A model generated the notes under the pieces. The model was not told where the DNA came from, did not search any database, and saw nothing but the letters and a program-made list of their open reading frames with translations. Positions 19,392-30,319 of a DNA stretch of 64,000 nt are shown piece by piece. Source of the stretch: Pelagibacteraceae bacterium (GTDB lineage: Bacteria > Pseudomonadota > Alphaproteobacteria > Pelagibacterales > Pelagibacteraceae); the NCBI GenBank assembly GCA_022763425.1, contig JALEGD010000001.1, positions 186,001 to 250,000 on the forward strand, given 5' to 3'. The first letter of the stretch is position 1, and every line of letters begins with the position of its first letter. The position numbers and the translations under genes were made by a program.

Positions 19392-20552
19392 TTGAACATT
19401 CACGAACATCAAGCAAAAGAAATTTTAAAAAAATTTGGAGCACCAGTTCCTAATGGTTGTCCAGTATTTAGTTTAGATGAATTAGAAGCGGCAGCAAAAA
19501 AAATTACTACTAATAAAATTGTTTTAAAAGCTCAAATCCATGCGGGTGGTAGAGGAAAAGCTGGAGGCGTTAAGTTAGTAAATAATTTAGATGAATTAAA
19601 AAAAGAAGCTAAAGAGCTGTTTGGAAAAGTGTTAGTTACTCATCAAACAGGTCCACAAGGCAGAGAAGTTAAGAGGCTGTACTTAGAAGACGCTTCTGAA
19701 ATAGAAAAGGAGTTTTATTTATCTTGTCTTGTAGACAGAGCTACATCAAAAATTGCTTTTATATCTAGTGCTGAAGGCGGCATGGACATTGAAGAAGTAG
19801 CAGCCAAAACACCTGACAAAATTATTACCACACGTGTTGGTATTGAAGATAAAGTTAATGATAACGATGTATTAAGTGTTTTAAAACCGTTTAATCTTGA
19901 TGGAAACGCTTTAGAAGATGGAAAAAAAATTGTTCAAGCTTTGTATCAGTCATTAATTAAAACTGATGCAAATTTAATTGAGGTAAATCCGTTAATTCTT
20001 ACTAAAGAAAATAAAGTTGTTTGTTTGGATGCTAAAATAAATTTTGACGATAACGCTTTATTTAGGCACCCTGAAATTTTAGAATTAAGAGATTTAAATG
20101 AAGAAGACCCGATGGAAATTGAGGCTAGTAAGTATGATTTAGCTTATATTAAATTAGATGGTCAAATTGGATGTATGGTTAATGGCGCAGGATTAGCAAT
20201 GGCGACTATGGATATTATTAACCTTTATGGATCTGAACCTGCAAACTTTTTAGATGTTGGAGGTGGAGCTTCTAAAGAAAAAGTGACTGCAGCTTTTAAA
20301 ATTATTTTGTCAGATAAAAACGTAAAGGGAATTTTAATTAATATTTTTGGAGGAATTATGCGTTGTGACGTAATTGCCGAAGGCGTAATTGCAGCTGCAA
20401 AAGAGACAGAATTAAATATACCTTTAGTTGTAAGATTAGCTGGTACAAACTTTGAAAAAGGAAAAGAAATATTAAATAACTCTGGTTTAAAAATTATCCC
20501 TGCAGATGATTTAAATGACGCCGCTAAAAAAATAGTAGAGGCTATTAAATAA
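19392..20552 (+). CDS. sucC: Succinyl-CoA synthetase beta subunit
   Basis: With SucD it converts succinyl-CoA to succinate with nucleotide phosphorylation. 386 residues: an ATP-grasp domain (about 1-235) and a ligase CoA domain with GGGASKEKV and [10 protein letters not shown]. The start is TTG; the translated beginning [15 protein letters not shown] is exactly the family N-terminus, so the rare start is well supported. It follows the mdh stop by two bases and abuts sucD with no gap. Confidence 0.97.
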   Translation: MNIHEHQAKEILKKFGAPVPNGCPVFSLDELEAAAKKITTNKIVLKAQIHAGGRGKAGGVKLVNNLDELKKEAKELFGKVLVTHQTGPQGREVKRLYLEDASEIEKEFYLSCLVDRATSKIAFISSAEGGMDIEEVAAKTPDKIITTRVGIEDKVNDNDVLSVLKPFNLDGNALEDGKKIVQALYQSLIKTDANLIEVNPLILTKENKVVCLDAKINFDDNALFRHPEILELRDLNEEDPMEIEASKYDLAYIKLDGQIGCMVNGAGLAMATMDIINLYGSEPANFLDVGGGASKEKVTAAFKIILSDKNVKGILINIFGGIMRCDVIAEGVIAAAKETELNIPLVVRLAGTNFEKGKEILNNSGLKIIPADDLNDAAKKIVEAIK

Positions 20553-21428
20553 ATGTCAGTACTCGTCAATAAAGATACAAAATTGATATGCCAAGGTTTT
20601 ACTGGTGCAAATGGAACGTTCCATTCTGAACAAGCTTTAGCTTATGGTACAAATTTAGTTGGAGGTGTTACACCAAAAAAAGGCGGCCAGGTTCATCTAG
20701 GAAAACCAGTTTTCAATACTGTTAAAGAAGCAGTTGATGAAACAGGGGCAGATGCAACAATGATTTATGTTCCAGCTAAATTTGCAGCATCAGCAATTAT
20801 TGAAGCAATAGATGCAAAAATTCCTTTGATTGTATGTATCACTGAGGGAATACCAATTCTTGATATGATTAAAGTTAAAGAAAGATTACAAGACTCTAAC
20901 TCAAGATTAATAGGACCAAACTGTCCAGGTATTATAACTCCTGAAGAATGCAAGATTGGTATTATGCCAGGACATATTCATAAAAAAGGAACTGTTGGTA
21001 TCGTGTCAAGGTCTGGAACTTTAACTTATGAGGCTGTAGCCCAAACTACAGTAGAAGGTTTGGGGCAATCAACATGCATTGGTATTGGTGGAGATCCAGT
21101 AAACGGAACTAACTTTATTGATTGCTTGGATCTATTTTTAAAAGACGAAAAAACGGAATCTATTATTATGATTGGTGAAATTGGTGGGTCTGCAGAGGAA
21201 GAAGCAGCCGAGTTTTTAAAAAATAATTCAATAAAAAAGCCAACAGTTGGGTTTATTGCAGGTATTACTGCACCCCCAGGAAGAAGAATGGGCCACGCTG
21301 GAGCTATTATAGCTGGCGGCAAAGGTGGAGCAAAAGATAAGATTAAAACGATGCAATCATGTGGAATTACAGTTACAGACTCCCCCGCAGATATTGGAAA
21401 AACATTGAAATCAGTATTGAATGGTTGA
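20553..21428 (+). CDS. sucD: Succinyl-CoA synthetase alpha subunit
   Basis: 291 residues with an N-terminal CoA-binding Rossmann domain ([12 protein letters not shown] near 13-24) and the phosphohistidine loop containing H248 in [10 protein letters not shown]. The [14 protein letters not shown] segment at 177-190 is the dimer-contact strand. The gene begins immediately after the sucC stop and is followed by sucA after 17 bases. Length and motifs are those of a functional enzyme. Confidence 0.98.
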   Translation: MSVLVNKDTKLICQGFTGANGTFHSEQALAYGTNLVGGVTPKKGGQVHLGKPVFNTVKEAVDETGADATMIYVPAKFAASAIIEAIDAKIPLIVCITEGIPILDMIKVKERLQDSNSRLIGPNCPGIITPEECKIGIMPGHIHKKGTVGIVSRSGTLTYEAVAQTTVEGLGQSTCIGIGGDPVNGTNFIDCLDLFLKDEKTESIIMIGEIGGSAEEEAAEFLKNNSIKKPTVGFIAGITAPPGRRMGHAGAIIAGGKGGAKDKIKTMQSCGITVTDSPADIGKTLKSVLNG

Positions 21429-21445
21429 TATAATGCTTTTTGACA

Positions 21446-24379
21446 ATGTCAGCATCTAAAAATAAAATATTTCAGACAACTTCATTTTTAAGTAAATCAA
21501 ATTCTTCTTACATTGAGTTAATGTACGAAAAATATTGCACAAGTCCAAACGATGTTCCTGAAAGCTGGAAGCGGTATTTTGAAGGAATTGATGATAATCG
21601 AGATCTAGTAAAAAAAGAAGTTTCAGGCGCATCTTGGTCACCAAAAAAAATTAAGTCATCTTCTGATATTGATCCAGACATTTATGAAAAATTTATTCCA
21701 CAAAATCTAAACTATGCTTTCGAAGAAAAAATTAAAAAAGAACAGCCACAAAGCTCAACTGAAAATATTGAAGTTAGCACTAAAGATTCTGTAAGAGCTA
21801 TAATGATGATAAGAGCTTATAGAATAAGAGGTCATTTACACTCTGACTTAGATCCGCTTCAATTAATTAAAAAAGAATATGCACCTGAGCTTGACCCAAA
21901 GACATATGGATTTACAGATTCTGATTTAAATAAAAAAATTTTTTTAGATGAAGTTCTTGGGCTTAAATATGCAACATTAAATGAGATCTTAGATATTTTA
22001 AATAGAACTTATTGTTCAAATATTGGATTTGAGTTTATGCATATGACTGACCCAGAAGAAAAAGATTGGATACAAAAACGTATAGAAGGAAAAGATAAGG
22101 AAATTGTTTTTACTGATAGAGGTAAAAAAGCAATTTTAAACAGGTTAATAGAAGCAGAAGGTTTTGAAAAATATTTAGCAAAAAAGTACGTTGGAACTAA
22201 AAGGTTTGGATTAGATGGCTGTGAAGCTTTAATTCCAGCTATGGAACAAATTATTAAAAGAGGCGGCGCATTAGGATGCAAAGAGGTAAAAATTGGTATG
22301 CCTCACAGAGGTAGATTAAATATTTTAACAAACGTTCTTCAAAAACCTTTAAAAAAAATATTTAAAGAATTTGCAGGTGACCCAGGTATAGCAAGTGGAG
22401 GAGTTTCCGGAGATGTTAAATATCATTTAGGCGCGTCGGCAAATAGAGAATTCGATGGAAACCTTGTTCATGTAAGTTTAACAGCTAATCCATCTCACTT
22501 AGAAGCAGTCAATCCAGTTGTACTAGGACAAACTAGAGCTAAACAGGATTATCATAACGATAAAGAAAGAAATCAGGTTATACCAATTTTGCTTCATGGT
22601 GATGCCGCCTTTGCAGGCCAAGGAATTGTTGCTGAATGTTTTGCAATGTCAGGGTTAACTGGACATAACATTGGAGGAACTATTCATATCATTGTAAATA
22701 ATCAAATTGGTTTTACTACACAGCCAGAGTTTTCAAGATCCTCGCCATATCCTTCTGAAGTAGCAAAAATGGTGCAAGCACCTATTTTCCATGTCAATGG
22801 CGATGATCCTGAAGCAGTCACGTATTGTGCAAAAATTGCTACTGAATATAGACAAAAATTTAAAAGAGATGTTGTTTTAGATATCTTTTGTTATAGAAAA
22901 TTTGGTCACAATGAAGGTGATGAGCCATCATTCACACAGCCGTTGATGTATAAAAAAATTAAAGAACTTGAAAGTACATTAACAAAGTATTCAAAAAAGT
23001 TAATCAATGAAAATATAATTACTGAAGATGATTATAATAAAGAAAAGCTAGATTACCAAAATAGGTTAGATGAAGAGTTTGAAGCCTCTAAAAACTATAT
23101 ATCAAATGAACATGATTGGTTTACCGGAGTTTGGTCAAAATTTACTTCTGAGTTAGGTCAAGATAGAAGAGGTGTAACCGGTATTGATTTAGAAAAAATA
23201 AAAACCTTAGGAAGAAAATTAAGTACTATTCCATCAACTTTTAATCCTCATAAAACTATTGCAAGAATATTTGAAACTAGAATTAAAATGCTTGAAACAG
23301 GGAAAGAAATTGATTGGGCTTTAGCCGAAACATTGGCTTTGGCCAGTCTATCAGATGAAGGCTATGGTATTAGGTTGGTTGGACAAGATTCGGTTCGTGG
23401 AACTTTCAGTCATAGACATGCTGGAATTAATGACCAAACAAATGGTGAAAGATATTATCCAATAAAAAACCTTTCTTCTAACCAAGGTAGAGTTGAGATT
23501 ATTGATAGTCTTTTATCTGAAATGGGAGTTTTGGGCTTTGAATATGGTTATTCATTAACTGATCCAGATACCCTTGTTCTATGGGAGGCTCAATTTGGAG
23601 ATTTTGCAAATGGTGCACAAGTTATTTTTGACCAGTTTATTAGCTCAGGTGAAAAAAAATGGACAAGAGCAAGTGGATTAGTTATGCTTTTACCTCACGG
23701 CTATGAAGGACAAGGTCCTGAACATTCTTCAGCAAGAGTTGAAAGATACTTGCAAGCGTGTGCTCAAGAAAACATACAAATTGTAAATTGTACAACTCCT
23801 GCAAACTATTTTCATGCTTTGAGAAGACAAATTCATAGACCTTTTAGAAAACCATTAGTAATTTTTACACCAAAATCTCTACTAAGGCATAAGAGGTGTG
23901 TTTCTGAGATTGAAGATTTCACAAAAGAAAACTCATTTCATAGAGTGTTATCAGACAAAGCAGAATTTTCTGAATATAATATGCTGCCATTAGCTAAAGA
24001 TGAAGAAATTGAAAAAGTAGTTTTGTGTACTGGAAAAATTTATTATGATTTAGTTGACGAAAGAGAAAAACAAAAACAAAATAAAGTTCAGATCGTAAGA
24101 ATAGAACAGCTCTATCCATTTCCGGCAAAAACTTTAGCTAGACATTTGACTAGATTTTCTAATGCTAAAAAATTTATATGGTGTCAGGAGGAACCTCAAA
24201 ACATGGGCTGCTGGAATCATGTTGAACGTTATATTAATCGAACATTAGAATATATAAAAGCAAATTCATTGAAAGTCAGATATAAAGGTAGGATGCCATC
24301 AGCATCACCTGCCACAGGGTATCTTAAAAAACATCTTGCCCAACAGCAAGAAATTGTTACAAAAGCGATTAAAATATAA
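21446..24379 (+). CDS. sucA: 2-oxoglutarate dehydrogenase E1 component
   Basis: Thiamine-diphosphate E1 that decarboxylates 2-oxoglutarate. About 977 residues. An N-terminal E2-binding helix ([25 protein letters not shown] region) is followed by the TPP-binding core with [19 protein letters not shown] and NNQIGFTT, and a C-terminal transketolase-like domain. I chose the ATG at 21446; an in-frame TTG at 21440 would add two residues, and neither has a good Shine-Dalgarno. The stop codon shares a base with sucB. Confidence 0.97.
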   Translation: MSASKNKIFQTTSFLSKSNSSYIELMYEKYCTSPNDVPESWKRYFEGIDDNRDLVKKEVSGASWSPKKIKSSSDIDPDIYEKFIPQNLNYAFEEKIKKEQPQSSTENIEVSTKDSVRAIMMIRAYRIRGHLHSDLDPLQLIKKEYAPELDPKTYGFTDSDLNKKIFLDEVLGLKYATLNEILDILNRTYCSNIGFEFMHMTDPEEKDWIQKRIEGKDKEIVFTDRGKKAILNRLIEAEGFEKYLAKKYVGTKRFGLDGCEALIPAMEQIIKRGGALGCKEVKIGMPHRGRLNILTNVLQKPLKKIFKEFAGDPGIASGGVSGDVKYHLGASANREFDGNLVHVSLTANPSHLEAVNPVVLGQTRAKQDYHNDKERNQVIPILLHGDAAFAGQGIVAECFAMSGLTGHNIGGTIHIIVNNQIGFTTQPEFSRSSPYPSEVAKMVQAPIFHVNGDDPEAVTYCAKIATEYRQKFKRDVVLDIFCYRKFGHNEGDEPSFTQPLMYKKIKELESTLTKYSKKLINENIITEDDYNKEKLDYQNRLDEEFEASKNYISNEHDWFTGVWSKFTSELGQDRRGVTGIDLEKIKTLGRKLSTIPSTFNPHKTIARIFETRIKMLETGKEIDWALAETLALASLSDEGYGIRLVGQDSVRGTFSHRHAGINDQTNGERYYPIKNLSSNQGRVEIIDSLLSEMGVLGFEYGYSLTDPDTLVLWEAQFGDFANGAQVIFDQFISSGEKKWTRASGLVMLLPHGYEGQGPEHSSARVERYLQACAQENIQIVNCTTPANYFHALRRQIHRPFRKPLVIFTPKSLLRHKRCVSEIEDFTKENSFHRVLSDKAEFSEYNMLPLAKDEEIEKVVLCTGKIYYDLVDEREKQKQNKVQIVRIEQLYPFPAKTLARHLTRFSNAKKFIWCQEEPQNMGCWNHVERYINRTLEYIKANSLKVRYKGRMPSASPATGYLKKHLAQQQEIVTKAIKI

Positions 24380-25620
24380 TGAGCGCCCCAATCTTAGTTC
24401 CTACACTTGGAGAATCTGTAACTGAAGCAACAGTTGCTAAATGGATAAAAAAACCGGGAGAAACTGTTAATGAAGATGAACCATTAGTAGAGTTAGAAAC
24501 AGACAAGGTAAGCGTAGAAGTTACCTCTCCTGCAACAGGTGTTTTATCTGAAATCAATATTAATGAAGGAGAGACAGTTGGAGTTGGAACAAAATTAGGT
24601 GAAATTGGTGAGGCAGGATCTGCCGTTGCTGTATCTGAAAAAGAAAAAGCAAAAGTTAAAGAGATCAAAGATAAAGACGAAGTTAAAGAAGAATTAATTC
24701 TAAAAAAAGAAGTTTCTATAAAAGAAGAGCCAAAAGTTGTTCCAATAAATTTAGAAAAAAAATCAACAGAACCCTCTCCTGCAGCTAAAAGAGTTATTGC
24801 AGAAAATAATTTAGATATAGCAAGTATTCAGGGATCAGGAAGAAGGGGGCAAATTTTAAAAAGTGATTTAATTGGTTTGATGGGAGTTAGTCCTGGTATC
24901 GATAAAAAATTTCAAGACAAAGGACCAGAAGAAAGAGTTAAAATGTCTAGGCTAAGAGCAACAATCGCTAAAAGATTAAAAGAAGCCCAGAACACTGCAG
25001 CAATGCTAACAACTTTTAATGAAGTTGATATGTCAATGATTATGCAAATTAGAAAAGATAATAAAGAAGAGTTTGAAAAAATGTATGGAGTAAAACTTGG
25101 TTTTATGTCTTTTTTTGTAAAAGCATGTGTAAATGCTCTTCAATCTTTTCCCGCTGTGAATGCTGAAATTCAAGGTGAAGAAATCGTTTACAAAAATTAT
25201 TACAATATTGGCGTAGCTGTAGGCACTGATAAAGGACTAGTTGTTCCAGTTGTAAGAAGTGCAGATCAAATGTCATTTGCAGATATTGAAAAAGAAATTA
25301 TTAATCTTGGTGGAAAAGCAAGAGACGGGCAATTATCTATTGAAGAATTACAAGGTGGAACTTTCACAATTACAAATGGTGGAATATATGGCTCAATGTT
25401 ATCTACACCTATTTTAAACCCACCACAATCGGGTGTTTTGGGAATGCATAACATCGTTCAAAGACCGATAGTTGTTAATGGAAAAATAGAAATTCGTCCT
25501 ATGATGTATTTAGCTTTATCTTATGATCATAGAATTATTGATGGAAAAGAAGCAGTTTCTTTTTTAGTAAGAGTTAAAGAAATTTTAGAGGATCCAAGAA
25601 GACTATTCTTGAATTTATAA
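24379..25620 (+). CDS. sucB: Dihydrolipoamide succinyltransferase (2-oxoglutarate dehydrogenase E2)
   Basis: 413 residues in three parts: one lipoyl domain with the lipoylated K43 in ETDKVSVEV, a lysine/glutamate-rich linker (about 85-130) leading to the E3-binding domain ([12 protein letters not shown] and [11 protein letters not shown]), and a catalytic domain with H384 and D388 in SYDHRIIDG. The [10 protein letters not shown] ending is typical of SucB. Overlaps sucA and lpd by one base each, so sucA-sucB-lpd form a coupled unit for the complete complex. Confidence 0.97.
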   Translation: MSAPILVPTLGESVTEATVAKWIKKPGETVNEDEPLVELETDKVSVEVTSPATGVLSEININEGETVGVGTKLGEIGEAGSAVAVSEKEKAKVKEIKDKDEVKEELILKKEVSIKEEPKVVPINLEKKSTEPSPAAKRVIAENNLDIASIQGSGRRGQILKSDLIGLMGVSPGIDKKFQDKGPEERVKMSRLRATIAKRLKEAQNTAAMLTTFNEVDMSMIMQIRKDNKEEFEKMYGVKLGFMSFFVKACVNALQSFPAVNAEIQGEEIVYKNYYNIGVAVGTDKGLVVPVVRSADQMSFADIEKEIINLGGKARDGQLSIEELQGGTFTITNGGIYGSMLSTPILNPPQSGVLGMHNIVQRPIVVNGKIEIRPMMYLALSYDHRIIDGKEAVSFLVRVKEILEDPRRLFLNL

Positions 25621-27017
25621 TGGAAAATTTTGATGTAATTGTAATTGGTGGTGGTCCAGGCGGGTACGTTTGTGCAATTCGTGCAGCACAGTTAGGCCAT
25701 AAGACAGCATGCATTGAATCTAGAGGTTCTCTTGGTGGGACTTGTTTAAATGTTGGATGCATACCTTCAAAATCATTACTTCATTCTGCAGAGATGTTTC
25801 ATAAAGCTAATAAAGAATTCGATAAAATTGGAATTACTACAAGCGGCTTATCTTTAGATGTATCTAAGATGATGAGTCATAAGTTAAAAACCGTAGATGG
25901 GCTAACAAAAGGTATAGAGTTTTTATTTAAAAAAAACAAAGTTACATACATAAAAGGACATGGTAGTTTTGCATCAAAAAATACAGTAAATATAAAAAAT
26001 TCAGACGGATCTGATAGTCAAGTAACAGGCAAACATATAATCATAGCCACAGGTTCTTCCGTAGCTACATTGCCAAACATTAATATTGATGAAAAAGTTA
26101 TAGTATCTTCCACTGGCGCCTTGGCATTAGAAAAGGTTCCCAAAAAAATGGTTGTGATTGGTGGCGGTGTAATTGGCCTTGAGCTTGGATCAGCATGGAT
26201 GAAATTAGGTGCCGATGTCGAAGTTATTGAATATATGGATCATATTCTTCCTGGGATGGATAGAGAAGTATCCGATAGCTTTCATAAAATTTTAAAAAGG
26301 CAAGGCATGAAATTTAACCTTTCATCAAAAGTAAATAAAGTTAATAGCGACGGATCAAAAGCTATTATAGAATTTGAAAAAGATGGTTCAAACAATACTT
26401 TAGAGGCAGATGTGGTTTTGGTTTGCGTTGGTCGAAAGGCTAATACAGATGGTCTTGGATTAGAAAATGTAAATATTGAAAAAGATGAAAAAGGAAGAGT
26501 AAAAATTGATAAACACTTTAAAACAAATGTTGAAAATGTTTATGCCATTGGTGATGTAGTAGTCGGACCAATGTTAGCTCACAAAGCCGAAGAGGAAGGT
26601 ATTGCTGTAGCTGAGATGATTTCGGGTAAATATGGGCATGTAAATTATGATGTGATTCCTGGAGTAGTTTATACGCACCCAGAAGTTGCTTCTGTAGGAA
26701 AAACCGAAGAAGAGTTAAAACAAGCTTCAATTGAATATAAAGTGGGAAAATTTCCTTTTATGGCAAATTCAAAAGCTAAAGTTGATGATGTAGCTGATGG
26801 ATTTGTAAAAATTTTAGCTGACAAAAAAACTGACAAAGTATTAGGTGTACACATTGTAGGACCTGATGCAGGAAATCTAATTGCTGAATTAGCATTAGCC
26901 ATGGAATTTGGAGCAAGCTCAGAAGATATTGCGAGAACTTGTCATGCACATCCCACTTTAACTGAGGCTGTTAAGGAAGCTGCCTTAGCAGTAGATAAAA
27001 GACCAATTCATATGTAA
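25620..27017 (+). CDS. lpd: Dihydrolipoamide dehydrogenase (E3)
   Basis: FAD enzyme that reoxidises lipoamide in the 2-oxoglutarate complex and perhaps others. 465 residues: FAD-binding GGGPGGYV near 10-17, redox disulfide C42/C47 in [16 protein letters not shown]-binding [11 protein letters not shown], and catalytic H444 in [10 protein letters not shown]. Being joined to sucAB suggests that 2-oxoglutarate dehydrogenase is its main client. The gene ends head-on against the transaldolase gene with no intervening base. Confidence 0.98.
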   Translation: MENFDVIVIGGGPGGYVCAIRAAQLGHKTACIESRGSLGGTCLNVGCIPSKSLLHSAEMFHKANKEFDKIGITTSGLSLDVSKMMSHKLKTVDGLTKGIEFLFKKNKVTYIKGHGSFASKNTVNIKNSDGSDSQVTGKHIIIATGSSVATLPNINIDEKVIVSSTGALALEKVPKKMVVIGGGVIGLELGSAWMKLGADVEVIEYMDHILPGMDREVSDSFHKILKRQGMKFNLSSKVNKVNSDGSKAIIEFEKDGSNNTLEADVVLVCVGRKANTDGLGLENVNIEKDEKGRVKIDKHFKTNVENVYAIGDVVVGPMLAHKAEEEGIAVAEMISGKYGHVNYDVIPGVVYTHPEVASVGKTEEELKQASIEYKVGKFPFMANSKAKVDDVADGFVKILADKKTDKVLGVHIVGPDAGNLIAELALAMEFGASSEDIARTCHAHPTLTEAVKEAALAVDKRPIHM

Positions 27018-27674
27018 TTAACTAATCTTTTGATTAGTACTATTCCAATCATCTAAAAAGATTTTTAATCCTTTATCAGTAAGTTCATGTTTGTACATTT
27101 CATGAAATACTTTAGGAGGTATTGTTGCAATATCTGATCCAGCTTTTGCAACCTCTTTTACATGATCAATGTTTCTGATTGATGCAGATAAAATTTTTGT
27201 TTTTAAATCCTTATAATTATCAAATACTTTTCTAATATCTTGTATTAAACCAACCCCACTTTTTTCAATATCATCGAGACGTCCAATAAAAGGCGATACA
27301 TATGTTGCCCCACTTTTGGCTGCCATTAATGCTTGAGTGACAGAAAAACATAAGGTTACATTTGTTTTAATTCCTTTTACTGAAAGTTCTTTGCAGGCTT
27401 TCAAACCCTCAAAAGTTAGCGGGAGTTTAATTACTATATTTTTTGCAATTTTTTTTAAAACTTTAGCCTCTTTAAGCATTCCTTCACAATCCACCGCAGT
27501 TACTTCTGCACTTACAGGGCCTTTGATTTCGTTACATATTTCTTTTAAGATTGTTTTTATATTTTTATTTTGTTTTGCAATTAATGAAGGATTTGTTGTA
27601 ATTCCATCCACTAATTTTGTTTTATTAATTTCTTTGATTTCTTTAATATCTGAAGAGTCTATGTATATTTTCAT
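27018..27674 (-). CDS. tal: Transaldolase, short (TalC/F6P-aldolase-like) type
   Basis: 218 residues, the length of the compact transaldolase subfamily rather than the ~320-residue TalB. The Schiff-base lysine is K83 in IVIKLPLT, and DGITTNPS near 23-30 and SPFIGRLDD near 126-134 are the sugar-phosphate binding blocks. It would exchange C3 units in the non-oxidative pentose phosphate pathway; a fructose-6-phosphate aldolase activity cannot be excluded from sequence. Divergent from priA across 37 bases. Confidence 0.93.
   Translation of the reverse strand: MKIYIDSSDIKEIKEINKTKLVDGITTNPSLIAKQNKNIKTILKEICNEIKGPVSAEVTAVDCEGMLKEAKVLKKIAKNIVIKLPLTFEGLKACKELSVKGIKTNVTLCFSVTQALMAAKSGATYVSPFIGRLDDIEKSGVGLIQDIRKVFDNYKDLKTKILSASIRNIDHVKEVAKAGSDIATIPPKVFHEMYKHELTDKGLKIFLDDWNSTNQKIS
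27021..27038. terminator. Perfect hairpin at the lpd/tal convergent junction
   Basis: ACTAATC (27021-27027), a TTTT loop and GATTAGT (27032-27038) form a perfect 7-bp stem. It begins 3 bases after the lpd stop and lies within the last codons of the opposing tal gene. It has no strong U-tract on either side, so it may be a transcript-stabilising 3' hairpin or a weak terminator rather than a classical one. Confidence 0.35.
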
Positions 27675-27711
27675 AAATAAAAGTTAAAAATTTCTAATTA
27701 ACAAATTTATT

Positions 27712-29682
27712 ATGCTAGTTGATGTTCTATTACCATTAAATTTTGATCAAACTTTTACATATAAAATAGATCAAAAAGCAGAAGTTGGGAACATAGTATT
27801 AGTATCTTTTAAAAATAAGGAAATTATTGGCGTTATATGGAGCCTTAATTCTGAAAGTTTAAAAAAAGGGATTAAAATAAAAAAAATTATTAAAATTTTA
27901 GATCTTCCTACGTTTTCAATAAATAAAATTAACTTTATAAAACAAATGTCAAATTATAATCTTATTAAAAAAGGATTAGTTCTAAACTTATTTTTATACA
28001 AGAACGGGCTCAAAAGTTTTGAAAAAGGATTAAAAAAAATTAATGATTTTTCAGAGTTTAAACCAAAAATTAATTTAAATAATAATTTAAATTCTGAGCA
28101 AGAAGATATTTTAAAAAATATTGAAAAAAAAATAGATTTTAAAAAATATTCAACAAATTTACTTCAAGGAATTCCAGGGTCGGGAAAAACTCATATTTAT
28201 TTTGAAATTATCAAAAAAGCTCTAGAAGAAAATTATCAAGTTTTAGTTCTGCTTCCGGAAAAGGGATTAAGTGAGCAAATTGCAAAAAGATTTAAAGATT
28301 TTTTTCAATATGAACCCGCCATTTGGCATTCTGGAATAAAAGATAAAATTAAAAAAAAAATTTGGAAAGGTGTTTTTAAAAATGAAATTAAACTTATCCT
28401 TGGTGCTCGATCAGCATTATTCCTCCCTTTTCAAAATTTAAAGTTAATTGTCATTGATGAAGAACATGACGCCTCATATAAACAAGAAGAAGGTATATCT
28501 TTTAATGCAAGAGATATGGCAATCCTACAAGCTTCAATAGATCAATTTCCTACTTTTTTGGTTAGCGCAACTCCATCAGTTGAAACTTTTTATAATTCAA
28601 AAAATAAAAAATATAATTATTTCTCTTTAAAAAATCGCTTTAACCAATCTGAGTTGCCAGAGATTCAAACTATAAAATTAACTAAAGAAAATATTTCTGA
28701 GAATAATTTTATTTCTGAATTAGTAGTTAAAGAAGTCAAAAATTATCTCAAAACTGGCGATCAAGTTTTGTTTTTTTTAAACCGAAGAGGTCACTCAACA
28801 TTTGTTTTTTGCTACAAATGTATGAAAAGATTAGAATGTCCAAAATGTTCTGTTGGATTGGTTTATCATAAGAGAGATAATACTGCTCTATGTCATTATT
28901 GTAATTATTCAACTAAACTTGAAAGACAATGTAAGGATAATTCAAAATGTAACTTTAAGTTTTATGGTTTAGGGTTAGAAAAAGTATTTGAAGAAATAAA
29001 AAATAAATTCAAAGGTTATAATGCAGATATTCTTTCAAGTGATTTAACTGAATACAATACATTTTCAGATAAATTAAAAAATATCGAAGAAAATAAAACT
29101 AAGATAATTGTAGCAACACAGATTGTCTCAAAAGGTTTTAATTTTAAACACTTGAATTGTATTGTGGCCGTAAATTGCGACAGCGCATTTCTTGGAAATG
29201 ATATAAGGTCCTCAGAAAAAAATTATCAATTATTATATCAATTATCTGGAAGGGCGGGTCGTTTTAATAAAAAGTCCAAAATTTTTTTACAAACATTTGA
29301 TGATAAAAATAATATTTTTGAGTCTTTAAAAAAATTTAATTCAGATAATTTTTATAAAAAAGAGATTGATTTTAGGAAATATTCTAATTTGCCTCCTTTT
29401 TATAAATTCATATCTATTGTTGTTTCGGGCAAAAATAGTTTTCACGTTCAAAAATATGCAGTTCAATTAAAACAAACTTTGCCCAAGAATGAATTCATTG
29501 AAATATATGGTCCAGTTTCAGCAGTAATTTCAAAAATAAAATCAGATTTTCGCTTTCGAATATTAATTAAATACAACCCTAAAGTTACCCCGCAAGCTCA
29601 AATTAAAAAAAAACTTGAACTTGCTCAATTACCTAAGAATTTGAAACTACAAGTCGACGTAGATCCGTTAAATTTTGTTTAA
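27712..29682 (+). CDS. priA: Primosomal protein N' (PriA helicase)
   Basis: Restarts stalled replication forks. 656 residues: an N-terminal DNA-binding domain (1-115), helicase with GIPGSGKT at 153-160 and DEEH near 246, and a zinc-binding cysteine region around 369-416 (CYKC, CPKC, CHYC and a fourth pair). It is shorter than E. coli PriA, mainly in the N-terminal part, but the helicase motifs through SGRAGR are intact. Next to atpH, an arrangement common in Alphaproteobacteria. Its 79-base downstream gap holds the likely atp promoter. Confidence 0.95.
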   Translation: MLVDVLLPLNFDQTFTYKIDQKAEVGNIVLVSFKNKEIIGVIWSLNSESLKKGIKIKKIIKILDLPTFSINKINFIKQMSNYNLIKKGLVLNLFLYKNGLKSFEKGLKKINDFSEFKPKINLNNNLNSEQEDILKNIEKKIDFKKYSTNLLQGIPGSGKTHIYFEIIKKALEENYQVLVLLPEKGLSEQIAKRFKDFFQYEPAIWHSGIKDKIKKKIWKGVFKNEIKLILGARSALFLPFQNLKLIVIDEEHDASYKQEEGISFNARDMAILQASIDQFPTFLVSATPSVETFYNSKNKKYNYFSLKNRFNQSELPEIQTIKLTKENISENNFISELVVKEVKNYLKTGDQVLFFLNRRGHSTFVFCYKCMKRLECPKCSVGLVYHKRDNTALCHYCNYSTKLERQCKDNSKCNFKFYGLGLEKVFEEIKNKFKGYNADILSSDLTEYNTFSDKLKNIEENKTKIIVATQIVSKGFNFKHLNCIVAVNCDSAFLGNDIRSSEKNYQLLYQLSGRAGRFNKKSKIFLQTFDDKNNIFESLKKFNSDNFYKKEIDFRKYSNLPPFYKFISIVVSGKNSFHVQKYAVQLKQTLPKNEFIEIYGPVSAVISKIKSDFRFRILIKYNPKVTPQAQIKKKLELAQLPKNLKLQVDVDPLNFV

Positions 29683-29730
29683 TTATGACATCTTGTCCAC
29701 CAGATCTGGCTTGATATGGGTATTCCTCAA

Positions 29731-29742
29731 TGATAATTATCA
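29731..29742. promoter_or_regulatory. 12-bp palindrome in the atp operon leader
   Basis: TGATAATTATCA is a perfect inverted repeat 20 bases before the atpH start. It overlaps a GATAAT -10-like hexamer that lies 15 bases after a TTGATA at 29711-29716, so it could be both promoter core and operator. Short A+T palindromes are frequent by chance in such DNA, hence the low confidence. Confidence 0.3.
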
Positions 29743-29761
29743 GCCCAAAAAAGGGATAATT

Positions 29762-30310
29762 TTGACTCAAAATACACGTAATTTTGCAGATGCAGCTGGA
29801 CGATACGCGCTTTCTTTGTTTGAGATAAGTAATGAAGAAAAAGTTTTAGATCAAATTGAGCAAAATATAAAATTTATTGATGTTGCTTTAAATCAGTCCA
29901 ATGATTTTAAGAAGTTTGTGAAAAATCCAACTTTAAAAAAAATTGATAGATTAAAAGTTATTGAGGAGCTTGGTAAAAAAAATAATTTTAACAATCTTTT
30001 TGTAAATTTTTTAAAAATCTTAGTCGAGAAAAATCGTTTCTTTTTTTTAGAAAAAATTGTTAAAGATTTTAAAAATATTTTATCTGACTTCAGAGGCGAG
30101 TTAAATGCAATCGTTTCAATGCCAACTAAAATGTCAGATGCTCAAATTAAAGAAATTGAAAGTATGCTTAATAACGTTCTTAAAAAGAAAGTTAACCTAG
30201 ATTTTAAATTTGATCCAAGTTTAATTTCAGGAGCCAAACTTCAAATAGGCAGCTTGATGGTGGATGATACTGCCAAAGCTAAATTTAACAAAATATTAAA
30301 TAACTTGTAG
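29762..30310 (+). CDS. atpH: ATP synthase F1 delta subunit
   Basis: Peripheral-stalk protein linking F1 to the b subunits. About 182 residues from a TTG at 29762, preceded by AAGGGA 5 bases upstream. The start is chosen because the family's N-terminal RYA-ALFEIS block (here GRYALSLFEIS) begins ~13 residues later. A longer frame opening at 29675 inside priA adds 29 unrelated residues. The N-terminal helical bundle and C-terminal GAKLQIGSLMVDDT are typical. First gene of atpHAGDC. Confidence 0.93.
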   Translation: MTQNTRNFADAAGRYALSLFEISNEEKVLDQIEQNIKFIDVALNQSNDFKKFVKNPTLKKIDRLKVIEELGKKNNFNNLFVNFLKILVEKNRFFFLEKIVKDFKNILSDFRGELNAIVSMPTKMSDAQIKEIESMLNNVLKKKVNLDFKFDPSLISGAKLQIGSLMVDDTAKAKFNKILNNL

Positions 30311-30319
30311 GAGATAAAA

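Noticed and set aside
29675-29761. Upstream extension of AtpH beginning in priA
   Set aside because: The extra 29 residues do not match the delta subunit; a good AAGGGA lies before the TTG at 29762.
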